A stretch of 64,000 bases of DNA from assembly GCF_000003815.2 (NCBI RefSeq), contig NC_049992.1, positions 6,081,918 to 6,145,917 on the forward strand, read 5' to 3'. The translations under genes were made by a program, and so were the position numbers. Shown here one piece after another: positions 35,054-47,200 of the stretch; positions within the stretch are counted from its first letter, which is position 1; each line of letters begins with the position of its first letter. This DNA is from Branchiostoma floridae. Lineage: Eukaryota; Chordata; Leptocardii; Amphioxiformes; Branchiostomatidae. The notes below the pieces were generated by a model, which was not told where the DNA came from, ran no database searches, and saw only the letters and a program-made list of their open reading frames with translations.

Positions 35054-38000
35054 TCATTCCTCCAGTGCTAGTGCGGCAACGTCTCGGCAGTACCATCCGA
35101 TTCGGCTCTTTTGGATTTCAAGAAAGCTTTGGCCGAATAAGGCAAAGGGAAGAGGTGCACGCTTTATTGGACAGTAGTTGTTTCCGAACCCGTAGTTGCT
35201 GATGGTATCCACGATTTCTTTTCCTTTCGTGGAGAAGTAGTGGTACTCCCTTCGGGCACCAAGGAAGTCATCCATAAAATATTGTTTATCGTCACGATTA
35301 AGAGTCTCCTTCTCGCCATCGAAAATGTACTGTTCGGAATAATGTGTTGTCTCTGTATATACGGCACGGATGTAAAGCTTGCCATTGGCAGAAGTCGGAA
35401 GAAAGACGTCTGGGACCTTCGCCCAAGCGTTCCCCAAAAATGTATCGGCTTTCCTCCAACCGTTAGTTTTCACATCAAACAAATGCACACACAGGTTAAA
35501 GAGTCTCTCTAACTCAGTTGGAGTCACCGTGATGAATACAACCTTGTCCCCAAAAGTTGTCATCGTTAACTTTGTGAATGACTGTGTGAATAGTGTAGGT
35601 GGCACGAGTATCTTTATCCAAAAAGCTTCTTCGGGATCATAGCAATCCATGGTCACCGTATACGAAGACGTGTCCTCAGCGTCACCGCCGACCAGAAAGA
35701 GTTTCCCGTCAACAACCACCGACTGATGCCCTGCCCTGCCAGCAGGCATGTCGGGCAACCTCAGCCACTTGTCTGAGGGAAAATGGTACCGAAAGGCTTG
35801 CCTGGATGGAACAGGGTGAGGACCCTTGGCGGTAAGACGCTTCTCCCGCCCGCCTGTCACGTACAGGTGTCCCCCTGCACTTGCCACGCCCATGTACCCA
35901 TTGGCAGGCGTTGGAAGGTTAGCTATGTGGTAATATTGTTGATTATCTGGATCTAAGCAAATTATGCTTTGCATGGGCCCGGGTGAAGGCCGTACTGGAA
36001 GGGGTTCTGACTCATCGTTATCGCGGAGATGTGGCTTATTGACTGCCTTCCAACCGCCGACAATGATTGCCAGCTTATCCGATACCCCTCGTCTGTTACT
36101 ACTTCTTGCTTCTTCTTTCTCTACCTGTGTACCGAGAAGATGTCTCTCTCTTGCTGCTATGATATATGCCAGGCATTCTGTGGACTCTCGTATCACAGGG
36201 TGTAACTCGAGCTTCCGTAGCACGCTGACCCTCACGCAAGATAAACGGATCTCTGGCAAAATCTTTAAGATTGCTGTTTGACGTCGACGGCTCTCGGGGG
36301 CATGGTCGAGCCACCTTATCACAAAACTGACAACGTCGTCTTCAGTCGTAGCTTTCAAATCTTCGACTCCGAGTAGATCTAAGAGATCCTCCAATGAAAG
36401 GCTAAGGAACTCCTCATCTTGTGTGGCTTCTGAGAAGTTTGAGACTGCCATGGTCCTCGCACTCTTCTTCAGTTCAGAAAGATCATCATACATGTGTGCC
36501 AGGCGCAAGACGCCTAGACAGTTATTCGGGCAAAGGTTGTCTTGGATGAATTTCTTGCAGTGCTGCAGCATCGTGTCGAACTGTAGCATGTGCGCCGTCT
36601 GTAGAACGTCTTGGACATCGTCTTCATGCGCGGATTTAGGGGGGGGCGCACCCGGCGCGCGCCCCCCCTTTGGCTGGACCCAAAAAAAAAATTCGGCTGG
36701 ACCACAAAAAAAAAAGGAATTCCACAAATAAATCCAGAAAATCAGCGAAAGTTTCAGCGAAGCGGCGACAATACAAAGCTGCTAACCAACAATACCAAGG
36801 CGCACTCCTCCCGCTTTTACTTCCTCATTGTGTCGGTCGTTGCGGGCATAGCCAGAATGTTTCGTAACCAGGACGTTGGCAATACTCCCGCCCTTCTTCG
36901 GAACTCGCTTATGTTCCATCTGACTCTAATATTGTTATTATATTTGCTATTTTGGTGCCCTATTAGCCCATGTGGACTGAGCGACGCAAGATACAATGTT
37001 AAACATTCATTCATTCATACTGTGACGGTAAATGTCAGGACTAAAAATGTATCAAACTTACGATATGTCTCCGCTAAGGGACTTGACGATATTTACCGGG
37101 GGGGAGGGCTGATGCAAAATGGGTCAGGTAAAAAAAAAACGGCGATCTTTTCACTACACATGTACGATATTTACACAAAAGAAACTAAATCAATGTTCTA
37201 CTTGGTACATTTTAGTGATATCGTGACAAAAACCGCTTCAATACTGCTGTAATCATTCCAAAACGGGAGTTATTTCGGCCAACCAACAAACTTGCCGAAA
37301 ACTTTTCGCGCCATCATATGCATGATTACGTCATATATGCACGCAGCAGAGAGCCCGCCGTCACGAAAGTAAACATCGTAAATAATGTTTCATCCCGTTG
37401 CCGTCCGTGAACTATTCCGTTTACAAAGAACCGATGCACACAGGATTGATATTGATACCAATTTTAGTCTTCGTAAACTTCGTGCGAACATGGAATTACA
37501 CGACAGAGGCGGCTGCAGCAAATTTCTTATGGGGAGGGCGAACTATATTGACGTAATCCTAGGGGGTCCGGTGGCATGCTCTCCCGGAAAAATTTTGAAA
37601 TCTTGACTATCTGAAACGATCTTTCCTAACTTTTGATGGACAAATTTGCTGGCAGACTAAGCTAAGTTTAATAGCCTTTCTAGTAGGGTTTTTAGCTTAT
37701 ATTATTGAGGGCGACGACGCCCCCAACGTATTTTCACAACTTTGAGCGCACGAGCCGTCGCAAGGTAGGTCTGGAGAAAAATGTTGAAATTTGAACCCTC
37801 TGAAACAGGATTTTCTGCACTTTGAGGGATAAACTTTGCTGGTAGACTATGCTAAATGTAATGACATTTCTGTCAGGGGAAAAGATTTTTGATGGCGACG
37901 AGCGCCAGAGCGTCGTGGGCGCCGGAGGTGCAAGCCGTCGCCAGGCACGTCCAGAGAAAAATTGAAATCTTGACCACCTGAAACTTCATTTCCTGCGTTT

Positions 38001-38808
38001 TAGGGGCACATTTTGCTTGTATTTTTAAGGCCCCGTTTTTAAAGGCATTTTTTTTTCAATGGCCCTCCCCCCGGCTCAAGACATGTTTCGATGGCCGTTC
38101 CCCCATGCCAAAAATATGATTGTTGAATGTGAGATTGCTAACTATAAAAATCAGTGTTCTTTCGTTTATTATATTTGTTCAGCCCTAAAAGTCAGTGTTG
38201 ATTTGTTGGTTATTTTTGCACAGAAATGGCTCTAAAATGCACCAGAGAGCCTCTTTATTTTAAAAAGTTCTCGGGGGAGGCCCCCCAAACCCCCCCAACG
38301 AGAGGGGGGAAACCCCCCTCTCGTGCTCTCCCCCCCGCGCAGCTACGCTGCGCATTCGTGGCCTTCGGCCACGACCTGAGGTGCGACAGCATATGCGCCC
38401 CCCCTTTGCAAAATCCTGGATCCGCCCCTGGTCTTTACCGATGCGTATTTCCCCGGTATACAGGAAGTCCAGGATCTTAGAGAAGCTGGAGGAGTCCATG
38501 CCATGGAGTTGCACGGCCTTTGAGGTACTTTCAGCGAAGTTGGACGACAGCATGGTTTTGAAGTATAGTGTAGATGCCAGCACGGCCCGGTGACAAGGGA
38601 ACTCCCTACCCTCTACCTGTACCACAACATCAAGGAATTCCCCGTTCTTACGCTGGCTGGCAAGTTCAGCAAGAAGCTTGCGTCCATGAGCTTTGTTTTT
38701 GATATCGACATAGCAAGAGCCCTCTTCCATTGGTTCTCTGTCGCTTCCGCTATTGACGTCTGAGTCAGAATACCCGCCAGACTCATCGTAGTCGTCAGGA
38801 CGGAACAT
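35054..38808 (-). CDS. BTB-BACK-kelch (KLHL-family) protein, BTB exon split by a transposon
   Basis: The start at 38808 is in an excellent context (GCCGCC before ATG). Coding runs 38808-38431, is interrupted by a 1,806-bp transposon plus a duplicated 5-bp target, and resumes 36619-35054. Without the insert the frame is continuous and encodes 647 residues. Domains: acidic N-terminus, BTB fold (FLDVVVQVEGREFPCHRAVL, LYFKTMLSSNFAES, and LDFLYTGEIRIGKD meeting DVQDVLQTAHMLQF at the joint), BACK (CLGVLRLAHMY, then VVSFVIRWLDH), and kelch repeats with GG doublets (AIIVGG, LYVTGG, LFLVGG). KLHL proteins are substrate adaptors of cullin-3 ubiquitin ligases: BTB binds CUL3 and the kelch propeller binds the substrate. 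As written, translation through the insert gives no intact BTB domain. The gene is either broken in this haplotype or the insert is removed by splicing. The KLHL paralogue is not assignable. Confidence 0.9.
36625..38430. mobile_element. DNA transposon T1 with 5-bp target duplication, in BTB exon
   Basis: The ends are CATGCGCGGATTTAGG on the left and, inverted, CAGGGGCGGATCCAGG on the right. The insert is flanked by perfect GTCTT duplications at 36620-36624 and 38431-38435. The subterminal regions are C/G-rich with small hairpins (GTGGCCTTCGGCCAC, GCGCAGCTACGCTGCGC). Inside, about 37590-38010, are two to three diverged 190-bp tandem units sharing CTGAAAC, TTTGCTGG and a GGCGACGA motif. No transposase is visible, so the element is non-autonomous. 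The superfamily is uncertain: the CAGGG ends resemble hAT, but hAT usually duplicates 8 bp. Confidence 0.88.
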
Positions 38809-39573
38809 GGCGGCTGTTGACGTGGTTCTGCTGTAAGATCTGCTGGACAAAATAATAAGAGGCATGATAAGAGGCAATAAAGAGATAAACATACGATTTG
38901 TTGGACTACGTGACATCATGATTAGTAGTAAAATTAAGATGGCAGACTGAAGAAGATGTATATTATTCAGATGATGAAGATTTCATGACAATGATGCATA
39001 CAGTAATGCAATGAATAACTCATGAAATATTTCAAGGTAAATTAATGTAGTGGCATGCACCTGCTGGTCAATTTCAAGATGCTCCGTAAATGTTATTTTA
39101 TTCTTTACAATGACTATTAAAATAGGTATCTTGACTATTTCTTGGTATTTTTTGTCCTCAAAGTTCTTGTTATTACAGCATGATTAAACGACTGTTTTAC
39201 AGCGGTAAAAGCAGTACAAGCTTCCCGGTATATATTCCATTCCCGGTATATTTCCTTTCCCGGCGTATTCCCGCGGTTAAAAATTGCGAATCGACCTCAA
39301 ATACGCCCCCCCTCCCCAACCCCCCCGGGCGAGGCCCCCAGAGAGGCCAGTGAAGGAGTCTACTAACAGCCCAGCAATCATAAACTGCAAACTCAGTCAC
39401 GCCCAATCCATGCGTAATTAGGGAAAAGCTTACCCAACGGGACGCTTCTGCTGCACTTTTATTTTTTAAAAAATGGTTTCAGTGCAGTGTTGGCTACTAT
39501 TGCTCTATAACAGTGCTGATTTTAGAACATTTTTTGGGGGGGACTGATCATATCTGGTAAAAACAAGCGTTCT

Positions 39574-39676
39574 TGTAGCCTGGAGTCCAGCCTTGATCAG
39601 CTCCCGAAGGTCGCTACTCGCCAAGCGACCTTCGCGGGAGCGGAACAAAGCGAACAAGGCTGGACTCCAGGCTAGC
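39574..39676. mobile_element. Perfect-arm foldback MITE, about 100 bp
   Basis: The left arm TAGCCTGGAGTCCAGCCTTG is mirrored by CAAGGCTGGACTCCAGGCTA at the right end. An inner pair (CGAAGGTCGCT / AGCGACCTTCG) extends the hairpin around a CTCCCG/CGGGAG pair. It lies between the divergent KLHL and SF3B4 genes. Confidence 0.9.
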
Positions 39677-39931
39677 GTCCTTGGTCATGCCTTTCCCTCA
39701 TTATAGGAGTAGAGGAGCATGCTTTAGGTAGGTGTGGCTAATCAGTATAATGGAGAGTGGCTTATTTGCAATTATCCCTCTTGGCAAAAGTCCTACCGCG
39801 TGAAAATCCGGGCGTGGACGATTACCCCGGCGGAAGAGAGTTGCATTAGGCCCGTAGAAAGCCTACACTAACTACGGTACGTAGGCCGAACCACGTACTA
39901 TCCAAGCAGTTTAGGCTCCGGCTGTTTTTTA

Positions 39932-40065
39932 AACGTTTTTTTAGTCGTTTTTATCGGGCTTTCTATTTTGTCATTTTTCTTGAAGTACGCCAGCCAAGGT
40001 TAGGTTTTTACGCAGCAAGATAAAGAAAAAAATAGAAAGCCCCATATAAACGACTAAAAAAACGT
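39932..40065. mobile_element. Foldback MITE, 38-bp arms
   Basis: The left arm AACGTTTTTTTAGTCGTTTT with TCGGGCTTTCTATTTT is mirrored on the right by AAAATAGAAAGCCCC and AAACGACTAAAAAAACGT. Confidence 0.85.
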
Positions 40066-41215
40066 CAGATATATCAGATATAACGTCCTTGCTTCAGCCA
40101 ACTACGACGTAGTTTGACAACGCACGACGTAATTTGGCGTACTCCCGCGTAGTTCACACAACGGGCTCAATACGACTTGACTTTCGGCCCAGGTGCGTGC
40201 CAAAACTACGGTACGGTCTGACTCAACTACATGGTGATAACCATAGCGTGACTAAAATCGCTCTTCTAGCCCGACATGTACAGTTACCGCCCCTCGTTAA
40301 AGTAAGCCAGCTAGAAATTGTGTAAACACGTCTAGTAACGACCCAAACTACTGCGACATAGTTGGACTTCATGTTCAACAAATGACCGACCATTCTGTAC
40401 ATTACTTTTTAAATGACACATAACGTTATTGTATTCACCCCCAATACGCTACACTTAGAAGAAGGTAAACATTCGAGCGTATCGCCATTACGAAAACCAG
40501 AAGAATGCCCTGAGGCTAAGCTTTGGTCATTTTATGTATATCTATCAAGAGGAGGCATCGGTACACTACACTGTACAATAATAGCTACACACATGTGTGG
40601 TAACTTGCATGCTATGAAGCTTTTCAAACCCTGTTCACAGCGACAGAAGACAACCTTCATTTCTTCACCTATCTGCACAGTAAACGTGTTCCCACCTGTG
40701 AGACAAAATTGGTGACAACGTCAGGGATCTTCAATCTTGCAGTGAGTGCTGACCTGCCCGTGACACACCCTGTCTGTCTACGTAGATGCTGTCTAACCGG
40801 TTAGCCCATTGCCTCCGAGTTCACTTGACTTGCTGAGTCACTTAGAAATGTGACAAAATGACGCAGATAAGTTGGAAATAAGTTATAAATGTCAATCTGA
40901 CTGGAGATTTTTAAGTTCAGAACATTTGAAATTTTGGCTCCAAAATTCTACATTATATCCCTGTAAAATGAGTACATATTAGTGTATGTAACACAAACTC
41001 TGCTGTCCAGGGCTGTAACTACCGCCTTCCCACAGATGAATGAGAGGGATGAGACGGATGCCGCATGAGATCAATCTTAGTGTATTCCTTCTTTTTGTCC
41101 TTTTAATGCCATAGAGTTGGGAAATGGAGAAAAAACATTTGTGTTTCCCGCCATATTTTAAAAGCTATGACCCCTGACCTGTACCCATACTGCACCGCGG
41201 CAGCGTGCGTCCATC

Positions 41216-44200
41216 ATGGCGGCCGGTCCGATTTCCGAGCGGAACCAAGGTAACACTTGATCGTTTTTACCAACAGTAAAATGACTCAAGGAAGTAGAAA
41301 TGATCTGTATACAATGCGTAACATACAAACTGTATGTATGTACTAAAATTAGGACGTTGGTTGTTTTAGTTTTGGCGTACAGACCGTTTTAAACCGGCGT
41401 AACTTACACCGCATGCACAAAGCGTCATGCCTACCTGAGCTGACGTCAAGGCGACGTCGTAACGTCGTCCCCGTGCCAGGTAGCACGTAAGAAGATGCTC
41501 CAGTAACGTCAAAACGTCACATCTTCATTTCTGTTGTTAACGTATTAATAGTCACTATTAAGATCATGATGTTTTTCTTTCCCTTTGGAATTACCACATA
41601 ATTTGTACAGTAGACTACATGCCCCCTCCCCATCTTTTTTATCCAGTCAGGAAATTATAAAGAAACTTGATAAAGAAAATTTATCAAAATACATGTAACT
41701 ACATGTACACCAAGATACCACCAGACAGCCCCCAAAAAATTCTGCCAGTTATTCAAAGACTGCACCATTGAAAAAAGCTATGAAATTAACTGAAAAAGAA
41801 TAGTGAGTATGTAATCAGTTAATGAACTTAATCTGCCTTAGATATCCATGGTTCTTAAGGCACCTTCCCTTATGCTCTAGGTACCCAAGGAAGTTACGAG
41901 GTTATACACGCACCAAGAAAGTTTCAACCTCCTTGCGTGCACTTAATATACATAGTACTGATATAGCGAGCATAGATAAACAAAACACACATCATATTGT
42001 TTTGACATAAATAACGTATAAATACTAGGGGCCTGGGGTGGGTATCGGTACAGAAAATGCAGGTTAAGTTCTGAATCAGGTCCTGGTCTGGACTTGATTT
42101 TGAATCTGATAATTTTCTGTAAGAGAAAATTTGTGAATGGGTGATACTCAAAACAATAGTCCATTTCTCTACAAAGGAATCTGTTTGGTAGAATGTCTGA
42201 CCCTTCCCCTTGGCTTATTGAAATCTCCATGTAAACAATGTTAACTACGTCTGTTAAGTTTGCCCTAGAAACTTGGTAGAAATTAATATAAACTCTACTC
42301 TCTTGTTATTTATTTTTGAAGGGTAAACTCTAAAGCATGTATATAGTGGAGTCATTTTCTAGTCAGTCGGCCCGAAAAAATCTGGTCCACTAATTTTTTC
42401 TTGGACCGGTCCAACAAGGAAAAAAGGTTTGTATTGGCCCCTAATGAATATTAATATTATATCATTTCACCCCTCCCCAGATGCTACTGTGTATGTTGGA
42501 GGCTTGGATGAGAAGGTGTCGGAAGCTTTACTATGGGAGCTGTTTCTACAAGCTGGACCTGTTGGTATGTTTGTGTCTTCTTCTTTTCGTTGGTTGTACT
42601 AGTAGTAGTACTGTCTCGGTACAGCGTACAAATGTCTAATAGAATGTTATGTACATACATCAGTATGGACTTAACTGAACACATTAATAATTGATTTCTA
42701 ACTTCCCATGTATTTCCCTTTCCCAGTGAACACACACATGCCGAAGGACAGAGTGACACAGGCACACCAAGGCTATGGCTTTGTGGAGTTCATGTCAGAA
42801 GAGGATGCAGACTACGCCATCAAGATTATGAACATGATCAAACTGTACGGCAAACCCATCAGAGTAAATAAGGTAAACATATATATTTTTTCAGACTTAT
42901 TGAAGTTTGAGTGATAATGTGTATTGCATGTTTGTCTCAGAAGCTTGTTGTTGTACACAGGTACACAGTATATTGTAGTGTGACAATTCCTAAGGCCTAG
43001 GCTAGGAAAAATGTCAAACTTTGATTTTGTGCATACGTATATCCTTCATTAGATAGGATAAGCAGTTTTCTTACTTGTATACCGGTTAGGAAGCACTGGC
43101 TGAATAGACATTCTAACTAGAAACTAGTATGTGACTCAACTCCCCAAAAAAGGCTAGGGTCTGTAGGTTTTTCAAGAGATCATCACACAACTCAATATTT
43201 TTTTCCAGGCTTCGGCTCACAACAAAAACCTGGACGTTGGTGCAAACATCTTCATCGGTAACCTGGACCCTGAGATTGATGAGAAACTCCTGTATGATAC
43301 CTTCAGCGCCTTTGGAGTCATTCTGCAGACACCAAAGGTAAGAGGAATTGTCTGTGTAATCATGGCGCTTTATCATATCATGCTATTACTTGTGATGTCG
43401 ATTGGCTAGGCTAAATGGCCACTGGATTGAGGCTTTATTCCGTATCATAATAATATTTGATTCATGGGCTCAGTTCCTGGCATTCCTGGCTAAACATTGT
43501 GCCCTTGGGGAAGGAATTTTACATGACTTCCCTTTTCACGGCTTTCCTCACTCCACCGAGGTGTAAAAATGGGTACCCAACTTAGGTATAGAAGGTAAAA
43601 GCCAGGAGGTGGGGGAAAGGGTTGAACTCTGTCTTCCAAAACCATGCCTTAGACACAGTGGATAACAACACAATGCATCAAAGAATGTAGGACTACATTT
43701 CTTTACATACTTGTTTGTAGTAATTGTTTTGTTGTTGGATTTCAGATCATGAGAGACCCAGAAACAGGGAACTCCAAGGGCTATGCCTTCATCAACTTTG
43801 CCAGTTTTGATGCCTCGGATGCAGCTATAGAGGCCATGAACGGACAGTACTTATGTAACAGACCCATCACCATCTCTTACGCCTTCAAGAAAGACTCGAA
43901 AGGAGAAAGACACGGCTCTGCTGCGGGTAAGGAGAATAATTGTATCGCACAAGATGAAATGCCTTTTTATCAAGTTTTAAGCATAACCTAACTCTCATAA
44001 TTCCACTGGGTAACCTAAGACCAGACAATGAAAATAATATGAATTCAAATAGATCTACTAAATGTAGCATCAGTAACCCCAGCGTGAGCTCGCCTCTGGT
44101 ACTAGTAGTCTTAAGAAGGCCTCAAAACATTGTTTTTTTAATGTCTTACTATTTTTTTTTAATACCGAACAAAATTGTTAGAGCTGATGTTTAGTCAAAT

Positions 44201-47200
44201 TGGGTGCACATGTATTTATTTACAGACTGGTCTCTGCAAAACACCTCAGTTTTAAGGCGATGCTGTACATTTTCAAAATCTTAACATAGTATGGACATTA
44301 TTTAACATTTGCATAAAAACAAAATTGACTATCATACAGATCAGTAATGAGATTCTCGCATCATTTGTAAGGATAGTATAAAAGCTGTAGTGGGAACCAT
44401 GACAATATGATTTGGTCTCACATCTAAGTTTGTTTATAACTTGTGTCTCATACCAATGTTTGTTCCAGAGAGGTTACTGGCTGCCCAGAACCCCCTGTCC
44501 CAGGCAGACCGGCCTCACCAGCTGTTTGCTGACGCACCGCCCACCCCCCAGTCCAACCCCCCCATGTCTTCAGCACCTCCTCAAGGGGGGCCCCCTCCAG
44601 GTAAGAAGAATAGGTCATGCATAGGTTTGCATAACCAAAAGCTGTATTATTTCATCAACATTTTTTTGTCACAAAGTATCTAAGATTTGCAAGTTCAATA
44701 AGTGTTTTCTATATTGCTTGTACAAACATGCACATTATGGAAGTTGCACTGCACAATGTCGTGTTTTTCTTGATTAAATGTACATAAGAATACTAGTGTT
44801 CAACAATACAATAGCTCTTAAGAGTTTCTGAAACTGTAGGGTATACTATTTTCATAAACATTAGATGTTCAGGTAAACTTTATATTATTATAGGAAATCT
44901 CTACAACTGGATAAAAAATGGATATTTCTACTTTTAAATTAGTAACACTGAAGAAAAGTGATGGATGTCACTCAAAACACCTGGAAGTAAAGCTCCATTT
45001 TTGTACAATTGTAGAGATTAAAGTACCTTAAAGTTTATATATAGGTTCTATGAACTTGTATTGATTGTTTTACTAAATACACTCAATTTAAATGTTTCTG
45101 CTCTTTTTCTTTGCAGGGATGCCTCCTCCTGGCATGCCACCTCCCCCACCCCCCTCAGGAGTCCCCCCACCCCCCATGCCCCCACCAGGGATGGGGATGC
45201 CTCACCCTCGAGGAGGACCCCCTGGTCCGGTCCCCCCTCCGCCCATGCCCCCTATGGGTATGCCCCCCATGCCTGTCCCCCCACCCCCCTCCGGAGCAGG
45301 CATGCCGTCCGCCAGCAATGCTTCTACCACCTCATCATCAACATCACAACCACAGGCCACCACGACGTCAGCGGCCAACATGCCCCCTCCCCCTGGTGGG
45401 CCCCACATGGGACCCCCTCCTGGTATGCAGGGCCCCCCAGGCATGATGCCTCCCCCACCCTGGGGTAAGTGTATACAAAGTCTAGATCTGTCTTGTTGGT
45501 ATTTCTATGTATAGACCAAAGCAGCAATGTTTTTTTACGCAGAAAGAAAGCATCCTGTAAAAAATAGATAATGATTGTTTAAATTATACAGTATATTCCC
45601 AAGGAATTATGATGCTTATTTTGCTGGGAAAAATCCCTAAGAAATCTGCATTTTGTGTTTCGGCACGTGAAATGGTTGGGCCTTTGGCTCTCTGAGAATG
45701 GCGTGCTTCGAGGATGGCGTGCTGTGGCCATCAGTCTGGCAGAAACACTGGCAATGCCAGGATAAAAGTAGTGTTGCCTACTATTTGATTTTTCACTAGT
45801 GCATCTCCCTGTTATATATATTTAGCATATAGATTTAAAACCCCTTTACAACTATATACTTTACTTTGGGCCATTAACATTCAAGAAAGCAGTTTTAAAC
45901 GAACTTGTAATTCCAAACTATATTTACATCAGTTTCAGATTACGTATACATGGGGATTTATCAGTTCTTTACAACATTAAGAAACGTCCTTGTCCAAGCA
46001 TTAATCTTCTCTCCCTTGTTCCTCAGGTGGCCCAGGCATGCATGGCCCCGGTATGCCACCCCCTCCTGGCCACCCTGGCATGGGCCCGCCCCGAGGACAC
46101 CCCCGTGGACCACCCCCCGGCATGATGCCCCCTCCTGGCTTCATGGGGGGGCCACCAGGACATCACAGACCCCCTCCTTTTGGTAAGTATAATTCCAAAA
46201 GCTATATCACATCTTGGTATTTTGTGTTACAGAAAGAAAGAATGCAGTTTGTTACAATGACTTAACAATCATGTGTATAACAGAAACAGAATGTCTTAAT
46301 AATGCGATCTTTCATTATGTATTATAAAGGCAGATACTGAGGGTCATTTCAAGTACTTTTATTGTCGGGTGACCCTTTGGGTATATAAGTCTCGCCAGAG
46401 CCAAGGCTTCTTTGCAGACAATGATTCCTTTGTTGCGTTCACCAAGCTGAAACCAGGCAACACTCAGGTCACTGAGTGAGGAGGCAATCTCAGGGTGTGC
46501 CGTACTCTGACCATAGATGATCCTTTTCATCTCCAGGGCCTGTTCATAGTAGCTGATAGCTTTCCTGTGATCACCAAGGTCTCTCCAGGCGTGCCCTAGG
46601 TTGTCAAGAGTGGTGGCCATTTCGGGATGTGCTGTACCTTGGCCATACATACTCCTGCACATGTGTATCACCTGCTTGTAGTAGCCGACCGCTTTCTCGT
46701 TGTCGCCAAGATGGTGCAAGGCCGATGCTAGGTTGTTGAGAGAGGCGGCAATGTGAGGATGTGCTGTACTCTTCCCATAGATGCTCCTGTACATCTGTTG
46801 TGCCTGGTCAAGGTATCTGACAGCTGCCCTGTGATTATGTGTATAGCACAGGGTGGACCCGAGGTTGTGGAGTAAGCCGGCAATGTGTGGATGTGCTGTA
46901 CCGTGTCCATAGATATCGGTGTACATCTGCAGTCCCTCTTCAAGGTACCTAACAGCCGTCCCATGGTCGTTCAGACTCCGCCAAGTTACCCCCAGGCTGT
47001 TTAGTAAGTCCGCTATGAGAGCAGGCCCCTCCCCAGAGCGTTATAGAACGGCGCAGCGCCGCGCCCAACAACTCTAGCGCCGCTCCCCCGATTTGTAAAT
47101 CTAGTGTTTTCTCTTTGTATTTTCGGGGATAACTAGCAAAAACATCCGACTCCGCTCAAATTTGACCGAGCGAAGTTGCTCATTTGGTCGAGAAATCGGC

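Larger units (their letters stand above)
38920..41215. other. Divergent intergenic region (KLHL / SF3B4)
   Basis: It carries two foldback elements (39574-39676 and 39932-40065) and presumably the 5' ends of both genes. No TATA box is evident immediately before the SF3B4 ATG. The sequence there is GC-rich (ACCGCGGCAGCGTGCG), in keeping with a housekeeping promoter. Confidence 0.45.

Noticed and set aside
36617-38438. Standard hAT 8-bp target duplication for T1
   Set aside because: The flanking octamers (ATCGTCTT and GTCTTTAC) do not match; only GTCTT is duplicated, and the restored KLHL frame requires exactly 5 bp.
45061-45514. Additional Pro/His/Arg-rich proteins in the SF3B4 tail exon
   Set aside because: Shadow frames of the C-rich SF3B4 exon 7; the Met/Pro/Gly frame is the one that joins the RRM exons in phase.
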